From positions 471-64,470 of the forward strand of contig NZ_MU084033.1 of assembly GCF_008065375.1 (NCBI RefSeq): DNA of 64,000 bases, given 5' to 3'. The notes beneath the pieces are model-generated. The model was not told the DNA's origin. It did not search any database and was given only the letters and a program-made list of their open reading frames with translations. This document shows, piece by piece, positions 52,959 through 60,988 of the stretch; within the stretch, counting starts at the first letter, position 1, and every line of letters starts with the position of its first letter. The stretch comes from Nonomuraea sp. SYSU D8015 (GTDB lineage: Bacteria > Actinomycetota > Actinomycetes > Streptosporangiales > Streptosporangiaceae). The translations under genes were made by a program, and so were the position numbers.

Positions 52959-53061
52959 TCCATACCCTTCCTCTTTTTGTCCCTGGACGAGCGGGTAGAC
53001 CGACGTGAGCCGTGAGCGCACCGACGCCGGATGTCAGCCTTTGATGGACGGATGGCCTGCT

Positions 53062-53436
53062 TCAGGGCGACTTGCCGACCATTTTGCGTAGTCTTTGCGC
53101 GGCTTCCTGCCGGGCCTTGGCATGGGTCCGGGCCCGCCGCCAAAGGCCCCAGGCGAGCAGCGCCAGCACCGCCCCCGAGATCGCCGACGACAACAGGAAC
53201 AGCCACATCGGCGCCGTGAAGCGGAAGGTGAGCCACTGCAGCGGCACGGACGAGCCGTTTTGAACGATCAGCAGGGCGGTGGCGACGGCGAGCACCGTCC
53301 CCACGACCGCTCCCACCCAGAAGGAGCGTGACGGTGGCGGCCAGGTGGCCGTTTCGACCACGCTTCTCATGTCTTGGTCCTGCCGCTTGTCAGCGCCGTG
53401 CCGCTTGTCGGCGTCGCGCGGATCGTTGCGGGACAT
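53062..53436 (-). CDS. LapA/DUF1049 family two-helix membrane protein
   Basis: A 124-residue membrane protein. Two helices (W-V-G-A-V-V-G-T-V-L-A-V-A-T-A-L-L-I and M-W-L-F-L-L-S-S-A-I-S-G-A-V-L-A-L) flank an N-G-S-S-V-P-L-Q-W-L-T-F-R-F segment typical of LapA-domain proteins, with a coiled basic tail. ATG 53436 follows GGGGAGGCG. Unknown function; in other bacteria LapA helps assemble envelope lipopolysaccharide, which does not apply directly here. Confidence 0.8.
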   Translation of the reverse strand: MSRNDPRDADKRHGADKRQDQDMRSVVETATWPPPSRSFWVGAVVGTVLAVATALLIVQNGSSVPLQWLTFRFTAPMWLFLLSSAISGAVLALLAWGLWRRARTHAKARQEAAQRLRKMVGKSP

Positions 53437-53810
53437 AATCGCCTCCCCTGCCCTGGGGCAAGGATCGTGCTTCCGCGGGGTGCGAAAGTTCGGCCGATGT
53501 CTTCATCAGGGTGCCCTTGCCCCGCTCGCGCGGCCTCATACAACTCCCTCGAGCCGTTGACCCCCGCGCACGGACACCGTGGGCTGGCACCCCAGAGAGG
53601 GGGCCACGACGTCCCCCTTTCATGACGCTGAAGGCTGAGGCGGTCACCCCTTCTTCCCTACGCCCAGGAAGAGTTGCATACTGCAATTGGGATATGAACG
53701 ACCGTGTCTTGGGCAGATCGCCGCCACGCTGACGATCCCTCAGGGGCACACACCCTGGACTGCAAGGAGCATGTTGCGAGCCGAGAGAGCGGCTGGCGCC
53801 GCGTGACGTC
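53437..53810. other. Spacer upstream of a DUF3040 gene
   Basis: About 370 bases with no supported gene. It holds the palindrome at 53673 and, presumably, the promoters of two divergent genes. Confidence 0.4.
53673..53687. promoter_or_regulatory. Palindrome GTTGCA-TAC-TGCAAT
   Basis: Inverted repeat with a TTGCA-N3-TGCAA core, 120 bases upstream of the DUF3040 gene. Same core as sites before marR (31007) and the sigma gene (43777). Confidence 0.55.
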
Positions 53811-54101
53811 ATGGGACTCTCGCGAGAGGAACAGCAGGCGCTCGATGAGATAGAAGAGTGCCTGGCCTTTGATGATCCAGACCTCGATGCCATACTCGCT
53901 GGACCACCTGGCGGGAACGGCGCCGGGCCACCGCACCAGGCCTGCCGGCCCACCATGCCGAAAGGTGCGTGGGTGCTTCTCGTGGGCTTGGCCTACCTGC
54001 TGTTCCTGATCGGGGTGGTGATGCTGCTGAAGACCGGCGAAAGTCCCTGCCCCGGCACGGAGGGCGCCCCCTGCGAACAGCGTTCACCGACCTCAACCTG
54101 A
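53811..54101 (+). CDS. DUF3040 membrane protein
   Basis: A 96-residue actinobacterial DUF3040 protein. The signature M-G-L-S-R-E-E-Q-Q-A-L-D-E-I-E-E-C-L, then D-D-P-D-L-D-A-I-L-A, precedes one helix near W-V-L-L-V-G-L-A-Y-L-L-F. It is a paralogue of the protein at 62547. No function is known. A palindromic operator lies upstream. Confidence 0.85.
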   Translation: MGLSREEQQALDEIEECLAFDDPDLDAILAGPPGGNGAGPPHQACRPTMPKGAWVLLVGLAYLLFLIGVVMLLKTGESPCPGTEGAPCEQRSPTST

Positions 54102-54272
54102 GGTGCGGCAAGTCCAACCGGGCCAGCCGGCCACGACGCCACGGTGGAACGCCGGCTTCCAGCGATCAACTATCCCTCGCACGAGGTGCATGCCCGTCAA
54201 CGCCCACCTCGATCACGCACCCGATTCCGGCCGACGCTTGCCTGACCAGGGCTTGATCTGGTGTCGGCGTAC

Positions 54273-54308
54273 TCCTTGATGTGCACGGTCTCCTTGATGT
54301 GCACGGTG
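54273..54308. repeat. 18-bp tandem duplication
   Basis: TCCTTGATGTGCACGGTC at 54273-54290 is followed directly by TCCTTGATGTGCACGGTG at 54291-54308. It lies in a non-coding gap between the DUF3040 and merR genes. Likely a replication slippage product; GTGCAC within each unit is palindromic. Confidence 0.8.
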
Positions 54309-54417
54309 AGTACGAGTAGACGTGCAGAGCTGTCAGCGTCCTCGCTGCGTCCGGCGTGCTGCCGTCGAGTCGAGTTCGTGAGGCTCTGGTCCGGTCCGCC
54401 CGGCGGCACGCCCTCCG
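54309..54417. other. Short spacer after the tandem repeat
   Basis: Rest of the 54102-54417 gap. No gene seen. Confidence 0.3.
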
Positions 54418-54834
54418 CTAGGAAGCGTCGTTCGAGACCTGATCGGGCAGCGGGGGAATCCGGGCTGCGATCTGGTCGCGAGCGTGCTCGCATTCGGCGA
54501 AAGTGTGCGGGCAGGCGAGCGCGTGCTCGATCAGTTCCTTGGCCATCCGTGCCCGCGAGATGCGCTGTTCGAGCTCTTCGACGTGGCGGCGCAGCACGTC
54601 ACGGTGGTCCATCGGGCTGGGGGCGGACAGCAGCACACGCAGCTCTCCCAGCGTGAAACCGGCCTCTTTGCCCATCAGGATCAGTGCCACCCGCTCCAGA
54701 TCCGCCCGCCCATATTCGCGCTGACCGCCCGCGCGCCGCGCGGGCTCCAGCAAGCCCATGCTCTCCCAATGTCGCAGCACGTGCGTGGCCAGCCCGAACC
54801 GTTCTGCCAGCTCCCCGATGGCCATTGACTTCAT
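54418..54834 (-). CDS. MerR-family transcriptional regulator
   Basis: A 138-residue MerR-type regulator. The helix-turn-helix is S-M-A-I-G-E-L-A-E-R-F-G-L-A-T-H-V-L-R-H-W-E-S-M-G-L-L, then R-R-A-G-G-Q-R-E-Y. The dimerisation coil (V-E-E-L-E-Q-R-I-S-R-A-R) and the C-terminal Cys-bearing tail (C-P-H-T-F-A-E-C) could bind metal or drug. The ATG at 54834 lies 27 bases from the divergent MBL gene start, so the mRNA is leaderless or nearly so, and MerR probably acts on the shared promoter. Confidence 0.85.
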   Translation of the reverse strand: MKSMAIGELAERFGLATHVLRHWESMGLLEPARRAGGQREYGRADLERVALILMGKEAGFTLGELRVLLSAPSPMDHRDVLRRHVEELEQRISRARMAKELIEHALACPHTFAECEHARDQIAARIPPLPDQVSNDAS

Positions 54835-54861
54835 GTATACATTAACCGGCACGCTGACGGC
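54835..54861. promoter_or_regulatory. 27-bp divergent promoter region between merR and an MBL-fold gene
   Basis: The whole intergenic gap is 27 bases and contains TATACATTA, a plausible -10 region. With no room for separate leaders, at least one mRNA is leaderless. MerR sites normally lie between -35 and -10, so the operator must overlap the coding starts. Confidence 0.5.
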
Positions 54862-55614
54862 ATGATCAAGCCAACGATCGCGGTCACCCGCGTGATCAAC
54901 TCCTGCGTGCTGCTGGAACTGGACGGCCACGCCGTACTCACCGACCCGTGGTTCACCGAACGGTGGTGGCTGCGCCGCGGGGAGCCGCTGGGCCTGGAGA
55001 TCCGGGACCTGCCCCCACTCGCTGCCATCGTCGTCACCAACCTGGCCACCAACCACTGGGATCTGCGCGGGCTGCGCACCTTACCGGCCAAGGACACCAC
55101 ACCGGTGTACGTGCCCACTTCCGGCATGGCTCGCCGCGCCAGAGCGTTGGGCTTCCTGCGTGCCGAACGCCTGCGCTGGGGGCAAACCCGCGACATCGCC
55201 CCCGGCGTCTCCATGCGGGTGGTCCCCGCAGGGCGGACGCTGGTGTGGCCCAACAACGCTTATGCGTTCGGGACGCCGCTCGGCCAGGTGTTCTTCGGCG
55301 GTGAGATCGCCGAGGTCGCGCTTTTGAAGCGGTACCGGGCCGAGCAGCCGCCGGCGGACCTCGCCCTGCTGCCGGTCAACGGGTTGCGCCCGGTCTTCGG
55401 CCCGCGCCTGGTGATGGGCCCGCGGCAGGCCGTCGCCGGGTCGTCCGTGCTTGGGGCGCGAGCTCTGGTGCCGGTGCACGACGCCCACGGGCACGATCCG
55501 CTCTCCCGGCTGTTCCGCACCAGCGGCACCGCCTCGGACGCTGTGCGCCTGGCCGGACCGGACCTGCTCGTACGGGACTTGCCGACTGGTGAGCGCTGGG
55601 AGTTCCCGTACTGA
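54862..55614 (+). CDS. Metallo-beta-lactamase-fold protein lacking the usual metal motif
   Basis: A 250-residue protein with MBL-fold topology: L-E-L-D-G-H-A-V-L-T-D-P-W-F near the N-terminus and strands through F-F-G-G-E-I-A. In the position of the canonical T-H-x-H-x-D-H stands T-N-L-A-T-N-H-W-D, so at least two metal-binding His are replaced. A later Asp/His set (P-V-H-D-A-H-G-H-D) remains. It may be a non-catalytic member or use another site. Control by the divergent MerR gene is likely. Confidence 0.7.
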   Translation: MIKPTIAVTRVINSCVLLELDGHAVLTDPWFTERWWLRRGEPLGLEIRDLPPLAAIVVTNLATNHWDLRGLRTLPAKDTTPVYVPTSGMARRARALGFLRAERLRWGQTRDIAPGVSMRVVPAGRTLVWPNNAYAFGTPLGQVFFGGEIAEVALLKRYRAEQPPADLALLPVNGLRPVFGPRLVMGPRQAVAGSSVLGARALVPVHDAHGHDPLSRLFRTSGTASDAVRLAGPDLLVRDLPTGERWEFPY

Positions 55615-56255
55615 GCCTGTTCCCGCGCAGGCGCTCCCAAGGAGAGCACGCCTTCACCTGCACCGGAGACGGCCCTCGCTGATCCGGTGGGGCGCCAGAA
55701 GATCTGGGTCACAAGCATTACCCGTTGATGCCGCAGGTGTGACAAGGAGCTGGGCTTTACTGCTTCAGCTTCACGATCACACCGCGGCCGGCGCGCTGAT
55801 CATCTCTGCACGCCTACTTGTACGTGGCTCTGCACCGGAACCCTTTACGCCGACATCCGGTGGCGGCGGAGCGGCCGATGAGAAGTCCAGCATCGTCATG
55901 GCCATCCGCGTCCATACGGGCGTCCATAAGGGCAGCGCCCTGATACGTCCAGGTTCCGAAGCGCCAGCAGCTGGCCGAGCCTGCACCAAAGCACCACTCG
56001 AAGAACCCCACGGCACACCGTCTGCATGCGCTCGGACTCGGCGATGTCGGCGAGCCACCCGGCGACAATATGGACGTCGATCAACCAGACCATCCTGGCC
56101 GCCATCTGCGCGCAAGTCACAGGCAAGAGGGTGCGCACAGGCGAAGCTCTCTCATCGTCAAGGCGGAACCTCGCCCTCCGTGCGGTGGCCCACGGGGAGT
56201 GTCCTGTCCGCTTGCGGGTAGGCGCGAAAGCTCGGCGAAGAAAGGAGCCTTGCCC
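55615..56255. other. 640-bp spacer
   Basis: No supported gene. Frames on both strands are shadow-like. A near-match promoter ends at 56221 and the AAAGGAG ribosome binding site for the DUF2171-like gene is at the right edge. Confidence 0.35.
56197..56221 (+). promoter_or_regulatory. Near-match SigB/F-type promoter (GAGT-N15-GGGTAG)
   Basis: GAGT at 56197-56200 and GGGTAG at 56216-56221 keep the 15-base spacing. It lies 34 bases before the DUF2171-like gene, as at 30063. A weak match by itself. Confidence 0.35.
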
Positions 56256-56633
56256 ATGGATGGCATGCAGGAACCTGGCCAGGCGGCGATGTCCGAGGTG
56301 CGTCCCGGTATGAAGGTCGTCGACAGCACCGGCAAGGAGGTCGGGACGGTCGAGTTGGTGAAGATGGGCGACCCGCAAGCCGTCACCTCTCAGGGGCAGA
56401 TGGCCGGGACCGATCGTGGCCTGGTGCAGGCAGTGGCCGAGGTTTTCGCCGACGCCGAACCGGATGTTCCGCCCGCTCTCGCAGAACGCCTGTTGAGGAC
56501 GGGTTTCGTCAAGGTCGACGCCCGAGGGCTGTTCGCCCGCGACTTCTACGTCGGCCCCGATCAGGTGGCCGGGGTGGACGGCGAAACCCTTCACCTGACG
56601 GGTGAGGCTGAGGGCCTGGCGAAAGAGACTTGA
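56256..56633 (+). CDS. DUF2171-like protein (PRC-barrel-type fold), second copy
   Basis: A 125-residue paralogue of the protein at 30119. The region L-L-R-T-G-F-V-K-V-D-A-R-G-L-F-A-R-D-F-Y differs from the other copy by one residue (V for I). The N-terminus contains V-R-P-G-M-K-V-V-D-S-T-G-K-E-V-G-T-V-E-L-V-K, typical of the domain. The ATG follows AAAGGAG. A SigB/F-like promoter lies upstream. Confidence 0.85.
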   Translation: MDGMQEPGQAAMSEVRPGMKVVDSTGKEVGTVELVKMGDPQAVTSQGQMAGTDRGLVQAVAEVFADAEPDVPPALAERLLRTGFVKVDARGLFARDFYVGPDQVAGVDGETLHLTGEAEGLAKET

Positions 56634-57155
56634 CCTTTTTGGAGCTCACCGGCAGCTCCACCCCATCAAGATCTTGACGTGGGGCCATCTGCGCTGGTGC
56701 CAGCGGCCGTGACCCCGTGGCCCGATCCTGCGGGGTGGAGACGGTAACCGTGTCGCCGTAGCCGGCTCGGCGGCTCGGCGGATGACTCCCTTTTTCGGCC
56801 CCGTGATGAACAACATCCAGGCGCCGGCATGGAGGCCGCGGCAAACCCTGTGTGATCACAGAGCATCCGGGCCGGTGAGCAGGCCAACGCGGACCAGCCA
56901 AAGGAGACCGACACGCGCCCCTCCTGGAAACCTGATGCGACACACAGCGTTGCGGATTCGCCTCCGGCGCGACGGTCGCCGAGCTGGCCCATGCGGCAGG
57001 GCAGTGTAAGGAGTGTGTCCAGTCCAATCGGACACACTCCTCCCCCGGGCCGACCGTTTCCCGTCAGCCAGCGGCGAAGAGCACGATCACCAAGCCGATC
57101 GTGCGACTCGCTTGGTCGATGGCGCTTTGCGGCCTCCGTCATGGGACGGGGATGG
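56634..57155. other. Convergent spacer with a terminator-like hairpin
   Basis: About 520 bases. It holds the inverted repeat at 57010-57040. No coding sequence is supported. Confidence 0.4.
57010..57040. terminator. Perfect 11-bp stem hairpin, likely bidirectional terminator
   Basis: GGAGTGTGTCC (57010-57020) and GGACACACTCC (57030-57040) form a perfect 11-bp stem with a 9-base loop. No T-run follows, common in actinobacteria. It sits between converging genes ending at 56633 and 57156. Confidence 0.7.
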
Positions 57156-57776
57156 CTAGCGCGGCATGAGGATCTTGTCGATGACGTACACGGTGGCATT
57201 GGCCGTCGGGATATTGCCGCAGACCACCTTCGCATCGTTGATCGTAAGATCATCACCCGAGCCCTTCACGGTCAGCTCCCCGCCCTGCAGGGTCTTGAGG
57301 GTGGCGCCCTCCAGGTCCGCGGGCGCCTTCCTGCCCTCCACCACGTGATAGGACAAGATCCTGGTGAGCTGTTCCTTGTCCGCCATGACCGCCTCCCGCC
57401 TCTCCTGCGGGATCGCCTCGAAGGCCTCGTTGTTCGGCGCGAAGACCGTGATGTCCTTGGCGTCGTTCAAGCGGTCGGCCAGACCGGCCTGCTCCACCGC
57501 GTCCGCCAGCATGGACAGCTCGGGCACCTCAGAGATCGCGGTCCCGACCGGCTGGTCGGCGATGCCGGCGAGGCTGTCCTCGATCGCGGCACATCCAGCC
57601 CCGAACGGGCTGGCCTCCGGCGAGGGCGACATGTCCGGAGATACCGGCGGAGAGATGTCGGGAGAGGGCGGTGGTGAGATCTCTGGCGACAGTGCGGGCG
57701 AGACGGCCGATGCGCCGGCGGCGCCGGACATCGTTGCGGCAACCGCCACGGCCGCCGCGAGAAGCATGCGTTTCAC
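57156..57776 (-). CDS. Secreted fasciclin (FAS1) domain protein
   Basis: A 206-residue exported protein. The GTG at 57776 follows GGGGAGGG. A signal peptide (M-L-L-A-A-A-V-A-V-A-A-T-M, then A-S-A) leads to a Ser/Pro-rich linker of repeated S-P-E-I-S-P-P or S-P-D-I-S-P-P units, then one FAS1 domain with I-T-V-F-A-P-N-N-E-A-F and I-L-S-Y-H-V-V-E-G. FAS1 domains mediate adhesion. No LPXTG anchor is visible. Confidence 0.9.
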   Translation of the reverse strand: MKRMLLAAAVAVAATMSGAAGASAVSPALSPEISPPPSPDISPPVSPDMSPSPEASPFGAGCAAIEDSLAGIADQPVGTAISEVPELSMLADAVEQAGLADRLNDAKDITVFAPNNEAFEAIPQERREAVMADKEQLTRILSYHVVEGRKAPADLEGATLKTLQGGELTVKGSGDDLTINDAKVVCGNIPTANATVYVIDKILMPR

Positions 57777-57955
57777 GGTGATCCCTCCCCAGTCCTGTGG
57801 AAGCCGGGCTGTGACCTTCCACTCCAGGATCGCCGCCACGACCGCGCATACAGGCCACGAGCAGGGCAAACGAGCTCAAGAAGCTGTTGGACGTCGCCCC
57901 AGGCGTGGCGATCCAAACTCCCTGACGGGTCTAGAGCGCCCGTGTGCCCATGCAG

Positions 57956-57980
57956 GGTTACCAGCGCGTGCAAGGGGTAA
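57956..57980 (+). promoter_or_regulatory. Near-match SigB/F-type promoter (GGTT-N15-GGGTAA)
   Basis: GGGTAA at 57975-57980 is exact; upstream, GGTT at N15 or GTTA at N14 serves as the -35 element. It lies 40 bases before the lipoprotein gene at 58021. Confidence 0.5.
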
Positions 57981-58020
57981 CCGGGGCTGCGAAATTCTGC
58001 CAGCCGGATGGGAGAAGGGC

Positions 58021-58515
58021 ATGAAACTGCCGACGTTGGTCCTGGCGCTTCTCCTGATGCTGTCCGCATGCGGGAGCGAGGATCCAGGCATCAGCACGGA
58101 GGAGTTCGCACCCAATGTGGGAGCGAACGAGACCTTCAACAACATCATGATCAGAAACGCTTTCGTGATCGGAGGCGCCTCCGGCAGTCCCCTGCCTCCT
58201 GGATCCAACGCCCCCCTCTACGTGACTTTGATCAGTCACCGCGCCCAGCCCGACAAGCTCGTCTCCGTGCAGGCACCCGCCTGGTTCTCCACGGCCACGA
58301 TCCCTGGCGGAAGCGTGGAGCTGCCCCCTGGCCGACTCGTCGGCGGCGGGCCGAAGCCTCAGGCGGTCCTCCAAGGACTGACCAAACAGCTACGCAGCGG
58401 GAGTTACATCGCGGTCACCTTCACCTTCCGGGACGCAGGCGCCATCCAGAAGCAACTGCCCGTGCTGCCCCCGTCCCAATGGCGTGCCACCTACTCCCCC
58501 ACCCCGGGCGGTTAG
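58021..58515 (+). CDS. Lipoprotein with a copper-chaperone-like (PCuAC-type) fold
   Basis: A 164-residue lipoprotein. The signal ends at the lipobox L-S-A-C with the Cys at 18. The mature domain resembles extracytoplasmic PCuAC-like beta-barrels of actinobacteria (I-R-N-A-F-V-I-G-G, V-T-L-I-S, V-T-F-T-F-R-D-A-G). The canonical H-x-x-x-M copper motif is not visible, so copper binding is unproven. A decayed copy starts at 61947. Confidence 0.75.
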   Translation: MKLPTLVLALLLMLSACGSEDPGISTEEFAPNVGANETFNNIMIRNAFVIGGASGSPLPPGSNAPLYVTLISHRAQPDKLVSVQAPAWFSTATIPGGSVELPPGRLVGGGPKPQAVLQGLTKQLRSGSYIAVTFTFRDAGAIQKQLPVLPPSQWRATYSPTPGG

Positions 58516-58632
58516 CGGCCTGGTCATCACAACGAAGCGCTGCTGTAATGATCCGATGCTCTTCGTGGTCCCGCATCCGGCGCTCGCCGACACATCCTGC
58601 CACAGCACCGGGATCAAAAGGATGAGCCGCAG

Positions 58633-59697
58633 ATGAGATCGCCCCTGGGCTCACACCCCACCCTGCAAGCGCTGCCCTTCGTCGTGATCGCCGCAGTCAC
58701 GCTGATCGACCTGTCCGCCGGCCCATCACTGGGATTCCTGCCGCTGCTCACACTGGGCCCGACCTTCGCCTGCGTGTACGGAAGCGTCCGCCGCACCCTC
58801 GTCGTGGGACTCATCGCCCTGGCCGCGTGCCTTGCGCTGGCCTCCTACAACGACCTGCTCGGCAGATGGCAGAACAACCTGACCATCACCACCATCATCG
58901 GCGTGACGGGAGCGAGCATGCTCGCGGCCAGGCTGCGGCTGCGTCGCGAGCGGGAGCTGGCCAACGTGCGACTGGTTGCGGAGGTGGCTCAGCGCGTGTT
59001 GCTCCGCCCGGTGCCGCGCCGGGCGGGAGATGTGTCAGTGGCGCTCTCCTACACCTCAGCCATGGCAGAGGCGCGGATCGGCGGCGACTTGTACGAGATC
59101 GTCACGACACCGTACGGGGTACGCCTGCTGATCGGGGACGTACAGGGCAAGGGCCTGGAAGCCGTCGAGACCGCAGCCTGGGTACTGGGCGCATTCCGCG
59201 AGGCCGCATACGACGAGGCAGACCTGTCCGCCATCAGTGCACGGTTGGAGGCCACGCTGGTCCGCCATCTCAGCGAGGAGGCTTTCGTCACCGCCATCAT
59301 CGCTGAGATAGACGAAACCACCATCCACCTGCTGAACCACGGACATCCATCCCCACTGCTCATCTGCGGCAACGGACGCATTCACAAGGTGGAGCCGCAG
59401 GAGGAGGGGCTTGCCCTCGGCCTGGCTTCGCTCGGCCCCGCCGACCCGAAGCCACAGCGTGTGTCGTTCGTGGACGGCGATCGTATACTCCTCTACACCG
59501 ATGGCGTCATCGAGGCGCGAGATTCGGACGGCGTCTTCTACGCGTTGGAGGAGCGCGCCGAAGTATTGCTCTCCAATGATCCGCAGACCGCACTGGACGA
59601 GTTGCGGGCAGATCTGGTGGCCCACGTCGGTGGTCCGCTGCTCGACGACGCGGCGATGCTGCTCCTGCACAGGGGAAGGTCGCCAAGGGGCGGCTGA
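58633..59697 (+). CDS. Membrane-anchored PP2C/SpoIIE-type serine phosphatase
   Basis: A 354-residue protein. Residues 10 to about 95 hold three or four helices. A short linker with A-E-V-A-Q-R-V-L-L-R-P-V-P-R-R leads to the PP2C-type domain, with I-G-G-D-L-Y-E (metal-binding Asp), I-G-D-V-Q-G-K-G and D-R-I-L-L-Y-T-D-G-V-I-E-A-R, all metal ligands intact. This is the RsbU/SpoIIE class that dephosphorylates anti-sigma-factor antagonists. Two other partner-switch components, an RsbW-like kinase and SigB/F-type sigma factor, are 14-15 kb away. A decayed copy lies at 37461-38060. Confidence 0.9.
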   Translation: MRSPLGSHPTLQALPFVVIAAVTLIDLSAGPSLGFLPLLTLGPTFACVYGSVRRTLVVGLIALAACLALASYNDLLGRWQNNLTITTIIGVTGASMLAARLRLRRERELANVRLVAEVAQRVLLRPVPRRAGDVSVALSYTSAMAEARIGGDLYEIVTTPYGVRLLIGDVQGKGLEAVETAAWVLGAFREAAYDEADLSAISARLEATLVRHLSEEAFVTAIIAEIDETTIHLLNHGHPSPLLICGNGRIHKVEPQEEGLALGLASLGPADPKPQRVSFVDGDRILLYTDGVIEARDSDGVFYALEERAEVLLSNDPQTALDELRADLVAHVGGPLLDDAAMLLLHRGRSPRGG

Positions 59698-59752
59698 GCG
59701 TTCGGCCCTCCGTCGTCCTGGCTGCTTGACGCATTCCTTCCTTTCCTCAGCG

Positions 59753-59777
59753 GTACTCCGCCGCAGAGGAGGGGTAG
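59753..59777 (+). promoter_or_regulatory. Near-match SigB/F-type promoter (GTAC-N15-GGGTAG)
   Basis: GTAC at 59753-59756 and GGGTAG at 59772-59777 keep the 15-base spacing, 19 bases before the small Zn-ribbon gene. Confidence 0.5.
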
Positions 59778-59796
59778 GGCGGCATCGAGGGCGCTT

Positions 59797-59979
59797 ATGA
59801 CCAAGCGACTGGAGATGGCGATGGTGGCCCACGCTGGGGAGAAGGCGCAGAAGACCGGAGTGTTCCACTGCGCCAAGTGCAGCGAAAAGGTGTCGGTGAA
59901 GGAAGGGGACAAGATCCCTAAGTGCCCGAACGGTCACACCGAGTTCGAAAGCCGCACACAGGAGCCGGGCAACAAGTAG
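59797..59979 (+). CDS. Small zinc-ribbon protein
   Basis: A 60-residue protein with one cysteine pair C-A-K-C near residue 25 and a second Cys in K-C-P-N-G-H, a partial zinc ribbon. It resembles YjzC/desulforedoxin-type small stress proteins but no family is certain. The ATG follows a near-match SigB/F promoter with a short leader. Confidence 0.7.
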   Translation: MTKRLEMAMVAHAGEKAQKTGVFHCAKCSEKVSVKEGDKIPKCPNGHTEFESRTQEPGNK

Positions 59980-60279
59980 GAGCACTTGGCCACGCCCCGT
60001 GGGGCCGCATCGCCTCGCGTCCTACGGAACCACCAGCGACAGCGTCCCCAGCGTGGGGGTGCTCACGGACGAGGGCGAGGAGTCCTGAGCAGGCGTCCCA
60101 GCCCTTGGGAGATCACCGAACACTGCACGCCCTGGTGCAGCACCAGGCCGAACACATCGGGAAGTTGCACCACGCCGACGTATGGCGGGCTTGAAATCCG
60201 TGCTGGCGACCATCGTTCCCCGCTGAAGGCAGGCCCGGAGGCGCTTGGTACGCTTCCCGTTCCCGGCCCCTATCCCGAC
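59980..60279. other. Spacer
   Basis: 300 bases with no gene recognised. Confidence 0.3.
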
Positions 60280-60492
60280 TCCTGGGGTCATGGAAAAAGT
60301 GGCGAGCCAGGCGTGGCGCTCTGCTGTGTCCGTGAAGACGTCGAACTCCGCCCACACGACCTTGCCACGGCGGCGACCTTCGCACCCCCACCGATCAAAC
60401 AGAGCCGCGACCACGACAAGGCCACGGTGGCACTCGTCCGTACACCAGCGAATGGTCAGCCGAGGCTGACGGCAGTCGCCGTCGACGACATC
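60280..60492 (-). pseudogene. RsbW-like kinase remnant
   Basis: The minus-strand frame reads D-V-V-D-G-D-C-R, then H-R-G-L-V-V-V-A-A-L-F-D-R-W-G-C-E-G-R-R-R-G-K-V-V-W-A-E-F-D. This matches V-A-D-G-D-C and H-R-G-L-I-V-V-A-A-L-A-D-R-W-G in the intact kinase at 44682. The N-terminal half with the N-box is missing. Confidence 0.7.
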
Positions 60493-60931
60493 TGCTGGCC
60501 CCGATCCCACGCGTGCCCACGCGGCTGCGAACTCGTCGCCCTCTCGACCCGTCCGGGACACCGGCGGAGTACCGGGGTGGTCTGGGCGCCTTCCCTCCCC
60601 ATCCACTCATCCCCATCGGCGAACACGTTCCCCACAGCCATCCCCCGGCACCATCCACCTCCGGAGCCGATCCCGTGGCGGCATCGACGTGCCCATCACC
60701 GTTGGCGTCCGTCTCGGACCCGCCAAGCATGCCCTTCAGGGGACTTGGACTGCTTCCCGGCGCTGTTGGGACAGAATCGGCACCTGCATGACGCCCACCA
60801 GGGCGATCAGAACCGTCACGCCAGTCACAGCTCCTGTGACGCCGTTCTCACGGCGAAGCGCGCAGTGACCGGGTACATGACGGCAGCCCTCCCCCGTCTC
60901 GGCACACACGGCTCCGGTCTGCGGGACGCTC
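60493..60931. other. Spacer upstream of the BON gene
   Basis: About 440 bases. A minus-strand frame carries D-A-N-G-D-G-H-V-D, resembling a calcium-binding loop, but no gene context supports it. No other feature. Confidence 0.3.
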
Positions 60932-60956
60932 GTATAGGCCCGGGCGTCAGGGGTAA
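60932..60956 (+). promoter_or_regulatory. SigB/F-type promoter of the BON gene, exact GTAT-N15-GGGTAA
   Basis: GTAT at 60932-60935 and GGGTAA at 60951-60956 are exact, 32 bases before the ATG at 60989. The downstream gene is intact, unlike the copy at 28945. Confidence 0.75.
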
Positions 60957-60988
60957 CCGAGGCGGCACAACCATCACAAGGAGCAGTC

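Noticed and set aside
55615..56255. Hidden gene in the gap after the MBL-fold gene
   Set aside because: All frames were shadow-like, with no family motif or ribosome site.
60620..60730. EF-hand-like loop D-A-N-G-D-G-H-V-D
   Set aside because: No start codon with a ribosome site, no repeats and no conserved neighbours; probably chance.
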